Counted from the first letter of the stretch, positions 27,141 through 35,519 are shown. The stretch is 64,000 nt of DNA from Xylanibacter ruminicola (GCF_900142525.1 NZ_FRBD01000007.1:1-64000), one strand, 5' to 3'. Notes: generated by a model from the sequence alone, not told the origin. Program-made: numbers and translations.

Positions 27141-28692
27141 ATTTTTTGAAGATGTCTAATTCCTGATTGTAAGCCGGCGATTGGATTGACAGCAGATTGA
27201 GCACAGAGTGGAAGATGTAATGCTGGTCGATGACCTGTGGCAGATCGGTCTTATACTCTCTGAATCCGTCGGATGTCCATACCAGCAAGGGTATCTCGTA
27301 CTGCACTTTCGGGGCCAGCTTCATGGGCAGTCCGTGCATAAAAATGTTGTTCTCGCCCAGCGATTCGCCGTGGTCTGATACAAATATCATAGCCCTGTTC
27401 CAGTGGGTCATGGGGCGCAGGGTGTTGATGATGTTGTCTAGCAGAAAGTCGGTGTAAACGATAGAGTTGTCGTAGGCATTCACCAGTCGGTCTACGTTTT
27501 TCTCACCTTCTTCTACGTTGTGGGCCACGGGCTTAAACACCTCAAACTTCTTAGGATACTTCAGCGCGTAGGTGGGCCCATGGCTGGTGCTGGTGTGCAG
27601 CACTATCAGCACCTTGTTTTTGGTGCTCTGCTCTATACGCTCGCGCAGTCCGGCCAGCAGCAGCTCGTCGTAGTCTCTGTTAGCTTCGGGATACTGTTTG
27701 GCCAGATCCTTATCGGTTACGTACTCGTCGATGTGTATGGGTGGTTCGCCCCAGTTAAACGAGCGCCATACCACGTCGGCGCCTGTACGGAAGGCGTAGT
27801 TGGGTAGGGGCTCATACAGGTCGCCCGAGTTTTTGGGTTCGAGTATGGCTTTCACGCCGGCAGTGGTAAATGTGCCGCACGATTCGGCCTGCAGCACCTT
27901 CAGCCCCTGTTGTTTGGATAGCAGCGGGTTGGTGGGTCGCTGATAGCCGTACAGCTGGAAGTTGGCTTTGCGTGCCGACTCGCCTATAACCAGCACCACC
28001 ACGGTCTTCTGGTTGTCGGTAATTTTGCCGTCGGGCAGTTTTATTTCTTCGGCCTGCTTGGCCATGTTGATGCTCACCACGCGTATGCTGTTAACCACGT
28101 ACGACCATGGCTGCAGATAGCCGCCCAGCTCGGTATCGTGTTCGCCTATCCATAGCGTCTGGTTGATGTTAGCTAGAGCCACCAGCAGCACGATGCCCAG
28201 CGATGTTCCGCAGTACTTACCCATTTTCTTGGCCTTGCCTCGCACCACTGGCTGCAGCAGGCAGAACAGGGCAGGCAGCACGCCAAAGGCCGCGATGAAG
28301 GCCCACAGCTGCCAGTTGAAGAATGCCGAGGCCTCGGAGTATCGCGTGTTGAACACGTTGCCGATGGTTACCTCATCGATTATCACGCTGTAGGTCAGTA
28401 TGAAGTAGAGCGATGTGGCATTGATAATGGCCATGATGGCCAGCAGAATGCGCCCCGCCATCCTCATGAGATACATGATGAGATAAGTGATCAGGAAGTT
28501 TACCAGCAGCATGATTACTACCAGCGAGGCCATGAGGAACATGCGGCCCATGGGGCCCGCATTGGTATTGTGGGCCACGTAGTTAAAGAAAGGTATGTTG
28601 TAAAGCAACATGGTGGCCAGACTCACAATGGCCGAGAAGGCCAGAAGCGAGATAGGCTTTTTTATCAGATTCTTGATGCCTTGATTCTTCAT
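27139..28692 (-). CDS. Phosphoethanolamine transferase, EptA/Mcr type
   Basis: A 517-residue inner-membrane enzyme with five N-terminal transmembrane helices and a periplasmic sulfatase-fold domain. Metal-site blocks are VVLVIGESARKANFQLYGY, the CGTFTTAGVKAIL segment with the nucleophile threonine region, and MIFVSDHGESLGENNIFMHG. Relatives move phosphoethanolamine from phosphatidylethanolamine to lipid A, lowering negative charge and cationic-peptide sensitivity. The canonical PCM after the nucleophile block is not present, so the exact acceptor is uncertain. It overlaps the upstream PAP2 gene by four bases, so the two are translationally coupled. Confidence 0.85.
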   Translation of the reverse strand: MKNQGIKNLIKKPISLLAFSAIVSLATMLLYNIPFFNYVAHNTNAGPMGRMFLMASLVVIMLLVNFLITYLIMYLMRMAGRILLAIMAIINATSLYFILTYSVIIDEVTIGNVFNTRYSEASAFFNWQLWAFIAAFGVLPALFCLLQPVVRGKAKKMGKYCGTSLGIVLLVALANINQTLWIGEHDTELGGYLQPWSYVVNSIRVVSINMAKQAEEIKLPDGKITDNQKTVVVLVIGESARKANFQLYGYQRPTNPLLSKQQGLKVLQAESCGTFTTAGVKAILEPKNSGDLYEPLPNYAFRTGADVVWRSFNWGEPPIHIDEYVTDKDLAKQYPEANRDYDELLLAGLRERIEQSTKNKVLIVLHTSTSHGPTYALKYPKKFEVFKPVAHNVEEGEKNVDRLVNAYDNSIVYTDFLLDNIINTLRPMTHWNRAMIFVSDHGESLGENNIFMHGLPMKLAPKVQYEIPLLVWTSDGFREYKTDLPQVIDQHYIFHSVLNLLSIQSPAYNQELDIFKK

Positions 28693-29363
28693 TTTCTGAG
28701 TTTCATTATTTTTTCTCTACTATAGTAGAATACCACCCAGGGCATGGTAAAGCCGATGATGCTGCCCACGCAGACATCCGACAGGAAGTGCTGCGACAGA
28801 TAGATGCGCGAGTAGCCTCCCAGTGCGGCCATGGCCAGCAGTACCAGCGAGCCTAAGCTGAATGCTACAAACGTGCGGGCATTACGCTGGCGGGCTGCAT
28901 GCAGATAGTGGTAGGCCAGCAGGATGGCGCAGCAGGTAAAGAATACGAAGAAGGTAGAGGTGTGGCCCGAGGGGAACGAGTTGCTGTGGCGCATCTCTAC
29001 GCCTTGAACCAGCGGCAGCAGCATGTCGGGGTAGCTCTCGAACAGCACGATGGGTCGCGCTGCGTGAAACGCGTGCTTCAGTATCTGCACCGCCGCTCCG
29101 CTAGCCAGTTCGCTCATCGCAAAGTATAGTATCAGCTCGCGCTTCTTCAGCAGCAGTGGTATCAGCAGCATCAGCACATATAGCGGCCACTCGGCCAGCA
29201 CAGAGTAGTACTTAAAGAATACATCCTGAAAACCGGTGTGGTGGGCGTTCAGCATCATGTGCAGCTCGGGTTTGGGATACATGCAGAGCAGTACCAGCAC
29301 CACCGAAAGCAGCACAAAATAGGCCACGCCGTACACCGAAAGTGTCTTTATAACCTGTTTCAT
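28689..29363 (-). CDS. PAP2-family membrane phosphatase
   Basis: A 224-residue membrane protein with about six helices and the three phosphatase motifs: KHAFHAARP (KxxxxxxRP), NSFPSGHTS and SRIYLSQHFLSDV. PAP2 enzymes of this size in Bacteroidota include the lipid A phosphatases LpxE and LpxF and undecaprenyl-pyrophosphate phosphatases. Its coupling to an EptA-like transferase favours lipid A: dephosphorylation followed by or combined with phosphoethanolamine addition. This is an inference from context. Confidence 0.85.
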   Translation of the reverse strand: MKQVIKTLSVYGVAYFVLLSVVLVLLCMYPKPELHMMLNAHHTGFQDVFFKYYSVLAEWPLYVLMLLIPLLLKKRELILYFAMSELASGAAVQILKHAFHAARPIVLFESYPDMLLPLVQGVEMRHSNSFPSGHTSTFFVFFTCCAILLAYHYLHAARQRNARTFVAFSLGSLVLLAMAALGGYSRIYLSQHFLSDVCVGSIIGFTMPWVVFYYSREKIMKLRK

Positions 29364-29367
29364 GCTG

Positions 29368-29398
29368 CAAAGGTACGAATAAGTGCTTAAAATACCAA
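29368..29398 (-). promoter_or_regulatory. Promoter of the PAP2-EptA pair
   Basis: Minus-strand TACCTTTG at 29368-29375 and TTG at 29396-29398, spacing 20. The -7 box ends four bases before the ATG, so the transcript may be leaderless or nearly so. Confidence 0.75.
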
Positions 29399-29414
29399 AT
29401 TTATTATACTATTT

Positions 29415-29864
29415 TCACTTGATGGTGATCCACACGGGCTCGCCTCGGTCTTTGGCTTCTACTATCTTCTGCTTCAGCCGGTGCAGCCAGATGCGGCTGT
29501 CGAGTACTTTACCCACTTCGCGATTCCTGCCCACCAGTATGCATCCCTCGGTGTCTTCGGCCGTGTTGCCCGCATGGATGCGTATGCCCTCAAACTTGGG
29601 CACACCCAGCAGAATGGGCAGCCACTGCTTGATTTTAGGGCTCCACGATATGACCACGGCATATCGGCCTTCGGGTATGGCCGAGTGGCCCTTGATTTTA
29701 TACGCTCCGTGCTCGTAATCGCGCCATGTGGGCTCCAGTGTGTCGCAGAAGTATTCGTCGGCTGTGCCTGGGCGGTATTCATCCATCACCTCGCGGCGGA
29801 TGTAAAGGTGGCCTATGGTGTAGGTCTTGCGCTTTGCTATGCGTTCTAGTATCAATTCCATCAT
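29415..29864 (-). CDS. DUF5675 family protein
   Basis: A 149-residue cytoplasmic-looking protein. The segments FCDTLEPTWRDYEHGAYKI, GHSAIPEGRYAVVISWSP, PILLGVPKFEGIRIHAGNT and DTEGCILVGRN are the hallmarks of DUF5675. The conserved His and Cys (IRIHAGN and EGCILVG) recall an L,D-transpeptidase- or lysozyme-like catalytic layout, but no activity is known. It is the last gene of a leftward three-gene unit and starts three bases after the stop of the primase-like gene. Members often accompany the HU/smalltalk module in Bacteroidota accessory regions. Confidence 0.8.
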   Translation of the reverse strand: MMELILERIAKRKTYTIGHLYIRREVMDEYRPGTADEYFCDTLEPTWRDYEHGAYKIKGHSAIPEGRYAVVISWSPKIKQWLPILLGVPKFEGIRIHAGNTAEDTEGCILVGRNREVGKVLDSRIWLHRLKQKIVEAKDRGEPVWITIK

Positions 29865-29866
29865 GT

Positions 29867-32071
29867 TTAATGTTTAATGTTTAATTTCTTAAAACTGTCA
29901 TCTGTCATCTGTAAGATGTAACCTCGGTGAACCCACTGCGACAGCATGTTTCGGGTGCCGCGAGTGTCCATACCGTTGGCCTGGCGTATCAGTTCGGCAT
30001 CGTGTGTGGTAAACTCGTCGGGCAGCAAACTGAGCAGGTTTCGCGGTCCGCGACGCTGTTTCTCTTCTGCCCCTCGGTTCACGCTGTCGATGGCCTCGCC
30101 AAAGAATGTCATCTTGCAGTGCAGGTCGTACTGCAGGCTCCAGCGCACAAACTCTTCTATCTCCTTGCTCCATCTGTAGTCGTTGCAGATGTAGAGCACG
30201 CAGGCCTTCAGGTAGGCGATTACGTTGGCGCGGAACGACAGATTCTCGTAGACCCTCGATTGCGAGAGGCGGGCAAACTCGGCACACTCATCCTTTAGCT
30301 TCTTGGCCAGTCGGAATGCCTGCGGACAGTCTACCACACCAGCAGCCCGGCACAGGCGGTCGATATAGGGGCGCAACTCCTCGTCGAACTCAGAGTCGTA
30401 CGTGCCATACACGGGCATGTCGGCTCCTATTTCGCGTTCTGGTATGGTGCAGAAGTTGATGCGGCTGATAGGGCCATCGGTCAGCACGTTGCGAAAGTAG
30501 CGCTGCCCCTTCTGGATGGTGGTGGCGGCATTCCAGTTGAATCGGATGCACACCTTCTCGGTTACGCTCTGCGTGCCCACACGTGTCTGTCCGTAGCGGT
30601 TGTCGGGGTCGAAAGCCAGACACATAATCTGAAACTGCTGCGAGCCATGAGCCGAACCGCGCAGGGCGTCAAACTGGTCAATCTCGTTCATCTTGGTGTA
30701 GAGGAAGTGCTCGTCGGCCTCGGCCATACGCATCACGAAGGCGGGGTTGGTCATGTCGGGGTCAACCTCCTGTATCACAAGGCCTTCAGGGCGCTGGCGC
30801 TTGTCCTTGTTCGAGCCCTTCGAGTTTACCTCCTTCTTCCATTCGGCCTCGCGCTTCAGGTTCTCGGCATCGCGCTTACGGATGTCGGCCATGATGTGGT
30901 TGATGGGTTGCGATATGCAGTCCTTACCAGCACCCGTTCCGGCCATCAGCACGTTCATAAACGTGGCCTCGTGCATCACATTGTCGATGTATTTGAACCT
31001 AACCTTCCACAGGTGTGCGCCCAGCGAGGGAAAGATGGCATGAGCCACAGCCGGCTTGTAGATGTCGGGCGTTTTCGAGGTGAGCAACTTGACTATCGGA
31101 GGCAGCCTATGAGGCATCGGGGGCATCCCCTTGTCGTCGGCCGAGGGTGATATGTCTTCGGCTTCACCAGCGCCCTCTTCGGGGGGCAACAGGGGTATCT
31201 CTCTCACTATCTTATCCATCAGCTTCGAACCCTTGGTAGGCTCCTTACAGGCCGAATGGATAATGCTGCGCATCTCCTGCTCCTTCAGTTCAAAGCGGGG
31301 CATCACCTGCAGCAGCCATTCCTCGTTATCATCGCAGATAGCTCGCAGGTTAACGGCCAACTGGTGCAGTCGTGTGTTTCGCTTGCCGATGGGCGGTTCG
31401 CCCCCCGTACGCCGCCAGTACTCAGCGATGATTTCGGAGTAGGGTATACCGCTGAATTCCTGAGGGTACTTGTTTTCCCCTCCTGATGCAAATGCATCCG
31501 AACCACCTTGTTTACCCAAACTGGTTGGCGATGCCTCAAACAGCCGCTCTGATACAAACCTGGTATGGTCCTCTGGCACCATGTAGATACATCGGTCTAT
31601 GCCCTTCACCTGCTTGTCGGGCTCAAATCCGGTCACCTCCTTCATGATTTGCTGAGCCGTGTCGGCATCCATACCCGCGGGCAGCTCCACCAGCACGTGT
31701 GTACCTCGGCGGGCCGATTCCTCTACCAGCAGCACCCACATGCCTCTGATATCGGGCTGAGCGGCATCTTTCAACTTTTCAAAGATCTCGGTGGTGTGTC
31801 CTTTCTCGTCAAAATCTATCATCAGGCGGTTCAAAGGTTTGAGTGCATCGGCTGCAGCGCGATGGTTGTTCTTAAACTCGGCGCAACTGGGCGTCCATAC
31901 CGGCAAGCGGTGCTTTAGCTCGTCATCGCCTTTCTCTATCCTCGAGCACATGTCGGCCAGCCAAGGCTCGCGGCGCATTATCTCCCAATACTCTCGCGAT
32001 GCAGGCAGGCATGGGGCGCCATGGCCCCTGCCTATGCATGTAAAATAATTTCTATGTTCGTTTTCTACCAT
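29867..32071 (-). CDS. Primase/VirE-like P-loop protein (BT4734/BF3469 type)
   Basis: A 734-residue protein. Residues 1-180 resemble a primase-like fold with an acidic LMIDFDEKG motif and THVLVELPAG. After a linker comes a DUF3987/VirE-like ATPase domain with the P-loop NVLMAGTGAGKDCIS (aspartate replaces the usual Ser/Thr), FLYTKMNEIDQFDAL and RISRINFCTIP-like blocks. A C-terminal winged-helix-like region (LIRQANGMDTRGTRNMLSQW) follows. The family is frequent in Bacteroidota mobile elements; a replication role is suspected, not shown. The last residues (MTDDSFKKLNIKH) are encoded by intergenic-type repeats, so the tail may be eroded. It overlaps the upstream gene by seven bases. Confidence 0.72.
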   Translation of the reverse strand: MVENEHRNYFTCIGRGHGAPCLPASREYWEIMRREPWLADMCSRIEKGDDELKHRLPVWTPSCAEFKNNHRAAADALKPLNRLMIDFDEKGHTTEIFEKLKDAAQPDIRGMWVLLVEESARRGTHVLVELPAGMDADTAQQIMKEVTGFEPDKQVKGIDRCIYMVPEDHTRFVSERLFEASPTSLGKQGGSDAFASGGENKYPQEFSGIPYSEIIAEYWRRTGGEPPIGKRNTRLHQLAVNLRAICDDNEEWLLQVMPRFELKEQEMRSIIHSACKEPTKGSKLMDKIVREIPLLPPEEGAGEAEDISPSADDKGMPPMPHRLPPIVKLLTSKTPDIYKPAVAHAIFPSLGAHLWKVRFKYIDNVMHEATFMNVLMAGTGAGKDCISQPINHIMADIRKRDAENLKREAEWKKEVNSKGSNKDKRQRPEGLVIQEVDPDMTNPAFVMRMAEADEHFLYTKMNEIDQFDALRGSAHGSQQFQIMCLAFDPDNRYGQTRVGTQSVTEKVCIRFNWNAATTIQKGQRYFRNVLTDGPISRINFCTIPEREIGADMPVYGTYDSEFDEELRPYIDRLCRAAGVVDCPQAFRLAKKLKDECAEFARLSQSRVYENLSFRANVIAYLKACVLYICNDYRWSKEIEEFVRWSLQYDLHCKMTFFGEAIDSVNRGAEEKQRRGPRNLLSLLPDEFTTHDAELIRQANGMDTRGTRNMLSQWVHRGYILQMTDDSFKKLNIKH

Positions 32072-32538
32072 ATGGTTTCCTCCTTTCTGGTTTTAAGGTA
32101 CGACATGATCTGGTCGGCCTCCTCCTGATAGAGCGACATGATGAGTGCTCGGCCGTACTTCTTGGGGAACTTGAAGGTTACGTACACATATTCCCTGTTA
32201 ATTATGCGCTCGCCAGCCTTATGCCCTCCGCACGCGGTTTTGCGGTAATATGGTCGGGTTGCCTTCACTGCTCCGTGGGCTGTCTCAAAGAGAGTCTCAT
32301 GCTTCGGTCCGTTCAGTCCGTCGCGGTAACGCTTCATGTGGGTTCTGCCATCTTCATCAACTGTTACTCCTGCACGATAGCGAATCCTACTGTTGCCATC
32401 GGCCGTTACGGGCTTGTTATCCTGCTCCCACACGCATGGGTAGATGTTGATGTCGCCGTTGTTCATAAATGTGGTCTGTGTGTCCATCTGGACGTTGTGC
32501 AAAATCTGCTCCTTGTAAGTGTTGTTAACTTTCTTCAT
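32065..32538 (-). CDS. Uncharacterised small protein of the primase module
   Basis: A 157-residue hydrophilic protein, not recognised. It is rich in charged residues and has a central YRAGVTVDEDGRTHMKRYRDG segment and a C-terminal helix (SLYQEEADQIMSYLKTRKEE). No signal peptide or membrane segment is seen. It is first in the leftward unit 32538-29415 and overlaps the primase-like gene by seven bases, suggesting the two products are made together and may interact. Confidence 0.65.
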   Translation of the reverse strand: MKKVNNTYKEQILHNVQMDTQTTFMNNGDINIYPCVWEQDNKPVTADGNSRIRYRAGVTVDEDGRTHMKRYRDGLNGPKHETLFETAHGAVKATRPYYRKTACGGHKAGERIINREYVYVTFKFPKKYGRALIMSLYQEEADQIMSYLKTRKEETIW

Positions 32539-32650
32539 TTTTTTTGAGTTGTGTTTGCGAGAAGAAGGTTGGAATCTTTGCGCATTTACCCGGGAACATC
32601 CTCCTCACTCCAACTCAGGGTTAAACATTATTGTTATCTGATTTCGAGTG

Positions 32651-32699
32651 CAAAGGTACGGCGAGTGGCGTAGAGAAAAAAAGAAAGAAAGCTACGCCA
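32651..32699 (-). promoter_or_regulatory. Promoter with inverted repeat for the primase module
   Basis: Minus-strand TACCTTTG at 32651-32658. Immediately upstream, a perfect inverted repeat TGGCGTAG (32666-32673) / CTACGCCA (32692-32699) with an A-rich centre spans the region where RNA polymerase would bind. It could be an operator. No TTG is at the usual distance. Confidence 0.5.
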
Positions 32700-32755
32700 A
32701 CTTTCTTTCTTCTTTCACTGCTGATAATCAGTGAGTTATGTAAATACAAAAACTA

Positions 32756-34093
32756 TTATCGATTCATTTCTTCTATCAGTCTTTCTATGTCGGTTTTCAG
32801 CGCTTTGTCTTTTAGAGCTGTACCTAGGGCCGATCTAACCGAGTGGTCTTTAGTACCCTCTAGCGCCTCGCAGATGGTTTGGTTGCTGGCCGATGGGGCA
32901 AACACATGCTTATCTATCATGGTGTGCAGAATGTTGGCTATCAGGTTTCGATTGAATGTGGTGTTTTGCTGTTTACCTACTTTCTTGGCCTGCCACTTCA
33001 CTGCAGGGATGCTGAGTATGGCGTCCCATAGGGCGTCGTAGCGTTCGGTAGTCCAGCTGGCAGCCAGCATGCCCTTAACCCTGCCTGTGTATTCTAGTAT
33101 GTCGTTAAAGTCGTCGGTGCTTTCGTCGGATACGCGCGTGTACATCTCTATAATGATGATGGCTGCATAGACCTCATATAGCTCCTTGCGCGATACGTGT
33201 TGGTAGCCTAGGCATTCTGCCAGTTTCTCGTGGTTCTGATAATCACGTAGCATCAGTCGGGGCATGGATTTAAACCAGTCGGTCAGTTTCTTCAACTCCT
33301 CTTTTACCGTGCTCCCGCTGGTGGCTATGTGCTTATCGAATTTTGCTATCAGTCCGTCGTTGCTTTGGGCTAGCGTGCGAAGCTGTTCCAACTGCCGTTC
33401 CATCAGCTTGAATTTTGGGTGGTCGACCGATCGGGTCATATCGCCCTCAATATCCGACAGTTTGTTTCTTATCTCTGTCAGTTTCTGTTTCAGTTCGGGC
33501 TCCAGGTTCAGCTTGCATGCACTCCTGAGGTTTCTCAGTATATGGTCGCGCCAGTAGTAGTCCTCATAACATAATGATAAGCTTGCCAGCGGCATATAAC
33601 TTTGTACCATAGTAAGCAGGGTGGGGATGTTCTCTACGGTGGGCTTCATCTTCGATAATCGTGGAGCCACCACCTGCAGGGCCTTCTCCTGCTCGGTATA
33701 GTCCATGCACAACACCTCGGGCAGCGGATTGGCAGGCAGCACTCGCTTGTGGGTTCGGGTGGTAATAGGAGGGTCTTGCACATCGGGTATGGTTATAAAC
33801 ATGGTGATGTTGCCATCGTTGCCCGATACTAGAGCGTTGCACTGCCCGTCTTCATCGAGCAGAGGTTTTACTTCAAGACACGATGTGCTCTTGATATAGC
33901 CTATGTGCTGGGTGTAGTTAATGTAAACGGCTATTGCATTTTCATCATGCGCATTGTTTGGCTCGGCAACCAATATCAGCGGTGTGCCGGCTTTTAGGCT
34001 CATGATAAATTTGTTGGCGGCGGCCTTTGCCTCTTCTCTGGGCAATCCCCGCCCAATCTGGTAAGTTATCCCTGTAACTTCAAATTCTGTCAT
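32756..34093 (-). CDS. HIRAN-domain protein with coiled-coil and helical C-terminus
   Basis: A 445-residue protein. Residues 1-78 form a HIRAN-like domain: FEVTGITYQ, then TPLILVAEPNNAHDENAIAV and HIGYIKS, which match the R/EPxNxxDxNAI...IGY pattern. HIRAN domains bind DNA ends or single-stranded DNA in SNF2-type repair proteins, but here no helicase is attached. The middle (about 200-280) is a charged helical or coiled-coil stretch, and the last 150 residues are helical with SASNQTICEALEGT, not recognised. It is transcribed away from the HU-like gene across a 490-base gap. A DNA-binding role in the accessory module is an inference. Confidence 0.6.
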   Translation of the reverse strand: MTEFEVTGITYQIGRGLPREEAKAAANKFIMSLKAGTPLILVAEPNNAHDENAIAVYINYTQHIGYIKSTSCLEVKPLLDEDGQCNALVSGNDGNITMFITIPDVQDPPITTRTHKRVLPANPLPEVLCMDYTEQEKALQVVAPRLSKMKPTVENIPTLLTMVQSYMPLASLSLCYEDYYWRDHILRNLRSACKLNLEPELKQKLTEIRNKLSDIEGDMTRSVDHPKFKLMERQLEQLRTLAQSNDGLIAKFDKHIATSGSTVKEELKKLTDWFKSMPRLMLRDYQNHEKLAECLGYQHVSRKELYEVYAAIIIIEMYTRVSDESTDDFNDILEYTGRVKGMLAASWTTERYDALWDAILSIPAVKWQAKKVGKQQNTTFNRNLIANILHTMIDKHVFAPSASNQTICEALEGTKDHSVRSALGTALKDKALKTDIERLIEEMNR

Positions 34094-34131
34094 TGTTGTG
34101 TTAGCACTTTGGTTTGGTTCATTTCGGTTTG

Positions 34132-34160
34132 CAAAATTAGTAAATTCTGCTTAAAAACAA
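34132..34160 (-). promoter_or_regulatory. Promoter of the HIRAN gene
   Basis: Minus-strand TAATTTTG at 34132-34139 and TTG at 34158-34160, spacing 18. Confidence 0.7.
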
Positions 34161-34304
34161 GCATAAAAAAGTGCTTTTTTTCAGACCTCCTAGTGTTAAC
34201 ATATGTCAATCAGGTGATTATCAGAAAGTTATAGATCTCTGCCCGGCGATGACAATGACAGTTCTTACAGATGACAGTTTATGAAAATTGAAAGAAGAAG
34301 AGGT

Positions 34305-34343
34305 ATTAGTATATATATAATATATATATTATATAATACTAAT
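34305..34343. repeat. AT-only palindrome in the gap between HIRAN and HU genes
   Basis: ATTAGTAT (34305-34312) and ATACTAAT (34336-34343) enclose an alternating TA core, nearly palindromic throughout. It is flanked by opposite-facing TGACAG/CTGTCA repeats (34241-34277 and 34370-34395). The rest of 34161-34445 holds no gene. Confidence 0.75.
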
Positions 34344-34445
34344 CTTACTTTTGGGGTTGACTATCAATTATCTGTCATCTGTCATCTGTCATTTCAGAAT
34401 TCGACGAATTTGTGCTGAAAATCGGTCCAAATCGGCGGTCGGAAT

Positions 34446-34476
34446 TTGGAAACACACCAAAAATGTTGTACCTTTG
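34446..34476 (+). promoter_or_regulatory. Promoter of the HU-smalltalk pair
   Basis: TTG at 34446-34448 and TACCTTTG at 34469-34476, spacing 20. It predicts an unusually long leader of about 100 bases before the HU gene. Confidence 0.75.
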
Positions 34477-34583
34477 CATTGTCAAAAACAAAGGAGAAAA
34501 CAGCGCGCTAGTTAAAGAAAAAAATCTCCCTAGTTAGGCAGTAAAAAAACATAAGTTTAACCCTTTAAAAAACACACAAAGTT

Positions 34584-35081
34584 ATGGCACTGAAAGTAAA
34601 AGCAAAAGAACAGTTGATTAAGATTGGCAAGTATGCCGACACGTATCGTTACGTGATGATGCCCGAGCTCTATACGGCGCTCTCGCAGGAGAAAGTGATT
34701 AAGGAGGCAGCCCTCCGCAGCGGTGTGAGCCGAGGCGTGATGCAGGCCTGCTGGGATGCAGCCGGCGAGGTGATCAAGGCGTGGGCCACCGAGGGCCACT
34801 CGGTAGCGCTGCCAGGTCTGGGCACCATGCGATTCGGACTGCGCGCCAAGTCGGTCGAGAAGGTAGATGAGGTGAAGGCCGGTCTGATTTCGAGTCGTCG
34901 TATCATCTTCACCCCCAACACGGAGCTGAAGGATGAGTTGGCCAATACCGCCATCCAGATTGCCTGCTACGACCGCGATGGCAAGGAGGTGAAGCGAGTA
35001 ACCAGCACCGATAGTGGCGACATCGAGGATCCCGAAGATGACGGCCCAACCGGCGGCCTCACTCCAAATCCTGGGGATTAA
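34584..35081 (+). CDS. HU-family DNA-binding protein, long Bacteroidota form
   Basis: A 165-residue protein with an IHF/HU fold: EKVIKEAALRSGVSRGVMQ for the helical part, GHSVALPGLGTMRFGLRAKS for the first beta arm and IIFTPNTELKDELANT near the end of the core. A tail of about 30 acidic and glycine-proline residues (DSGDIEDPEDDGPTGGLTP) follows. This longer type is typical of Bacteroidota accessory modules and is usually followed by a smalltalk peptide, as here 39 bases later. It may organise DNA of the module; the exact role is unknown. Confidence 0.85.
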   Translation: MALKVKAKEQLIKIGKYADTYRYVMMPELYTALSQEKVIKEAALRSGVSRGVMQACWDAAGEVIKAWATEGHSVALPGLGTMRFGLRAKSVEKVDEVKAGLISSRRIIFTPNTELKDELANTAIQIACYDRDGKEVKRVTSTDSGDIEDPEDDGPTGGLTPNPGD

Positions 35082-35120
35082 GTAATCGGAAAGTATTAAC
35101 CATTTAAAAACAAAACAACT

Positions 35121-35222
35121 ATGAGCAAGAAAGAAACCATTAAGTTTATTGTGCAGATGATTGCGGCTATAGCAACTGCTATTGTTACTGCACTCGGAAC
35201 CACCTCATGTTTGGGGTTGTAG
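35121..35222 (+). CDS. Smalltalk peptide
   Basis: A 33-residue peptide beginning [16 protein letters not shown] and continuing with a hydrophobic alanine-threonine helix that ends in TTSCLGL. This matches the short 'smalltalk' family found directly after HU-like genes in Bacteroidota. It has one predicted transmembrane-like helix and a near-terminal cysteine. Function unknown. Confidence 0.8.
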   Translation: MSKKETIKFIVQMIAAIATAIVTALGTTSCLGL

Positions 35223-35263
35223 AAACAAAAGGGTGAGAGCCCTCTTCGTAGAAAACAAAAAAA

Positions 35264-35290
35264 GGGAACCAAATCGGTTCCCATTTTTTT
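35264..35290 (+). terminator. Terminator of the HU-smalltalk unit
   Basis: Seven-base-pair stem GGGAACC/GGTTCCC (35264-35270 with 35276-35282) followed by A and seven T residues. Confidence 0.88.
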
Positions 35291-35293
35291 TAG

Positions 35294-35378
35294 CGGAGAG
35301 AGAGGGATTCGAACCCCCGGTGCCTCTCAGCACGGTAGTTTTCAAGACTACTGTAATCGACCACTCTACCATCTCTCC
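35294..35378 (-). tRNA. tRNA-Ser(UGA)
   Basis: The minus strand folds as a class II tRNA: acceptor GGAGAGA/TCTCTCC, anticodon loop CTTGAAA with anticodon TGA, a long variable arm and T-arm GGGGGTTCGAATCCC. The 3' CCA is not encoded. Confidence 0.96.
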
Positions 35379-35406
35379 AGTGCTCTGATTGTCTCGAAAG
35401 CGGGTG

Positions 35407-35437
35407 CAAAGGTACGGAGATTTTTTGAAACAAACAA
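35407..35437 (-). promoter_or_regulatory. Promoter of tRNA-Ser
   Basis: Minus-strand TACCTTTG at 35407-35414 and TTG at 35435-35437, spacing 20. Confidence 0.75.
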
Positions 35438-35482
35438 ATTTTTGGCCAACTTTTTATAAAAAAATCGCATTTTTGCCTATTT

Positions 35483-35515
35483 TTGCCCCTTTTTCATATA
35501 AAAATCGTACCTTTG
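35483..35515 (+). promoter_or_regulatory. Promoter of mutS2
   Basis: TTG at 35483-35485 and TACCTTTG at 35508-35515, spacing 22. The -7 box ends four bases before the GTG start codon. Confidence 0.65.
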
Positions 35516-35519
35516 CAGC

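Noticed and set aside
32710-32740. Small hairpin TCACTG/CAGTGA downstream of the HIRAN gene as terminator
   Set aside because: The stem is short and not followed by a T-tract on the minus strand, so it is not listed as a feature.
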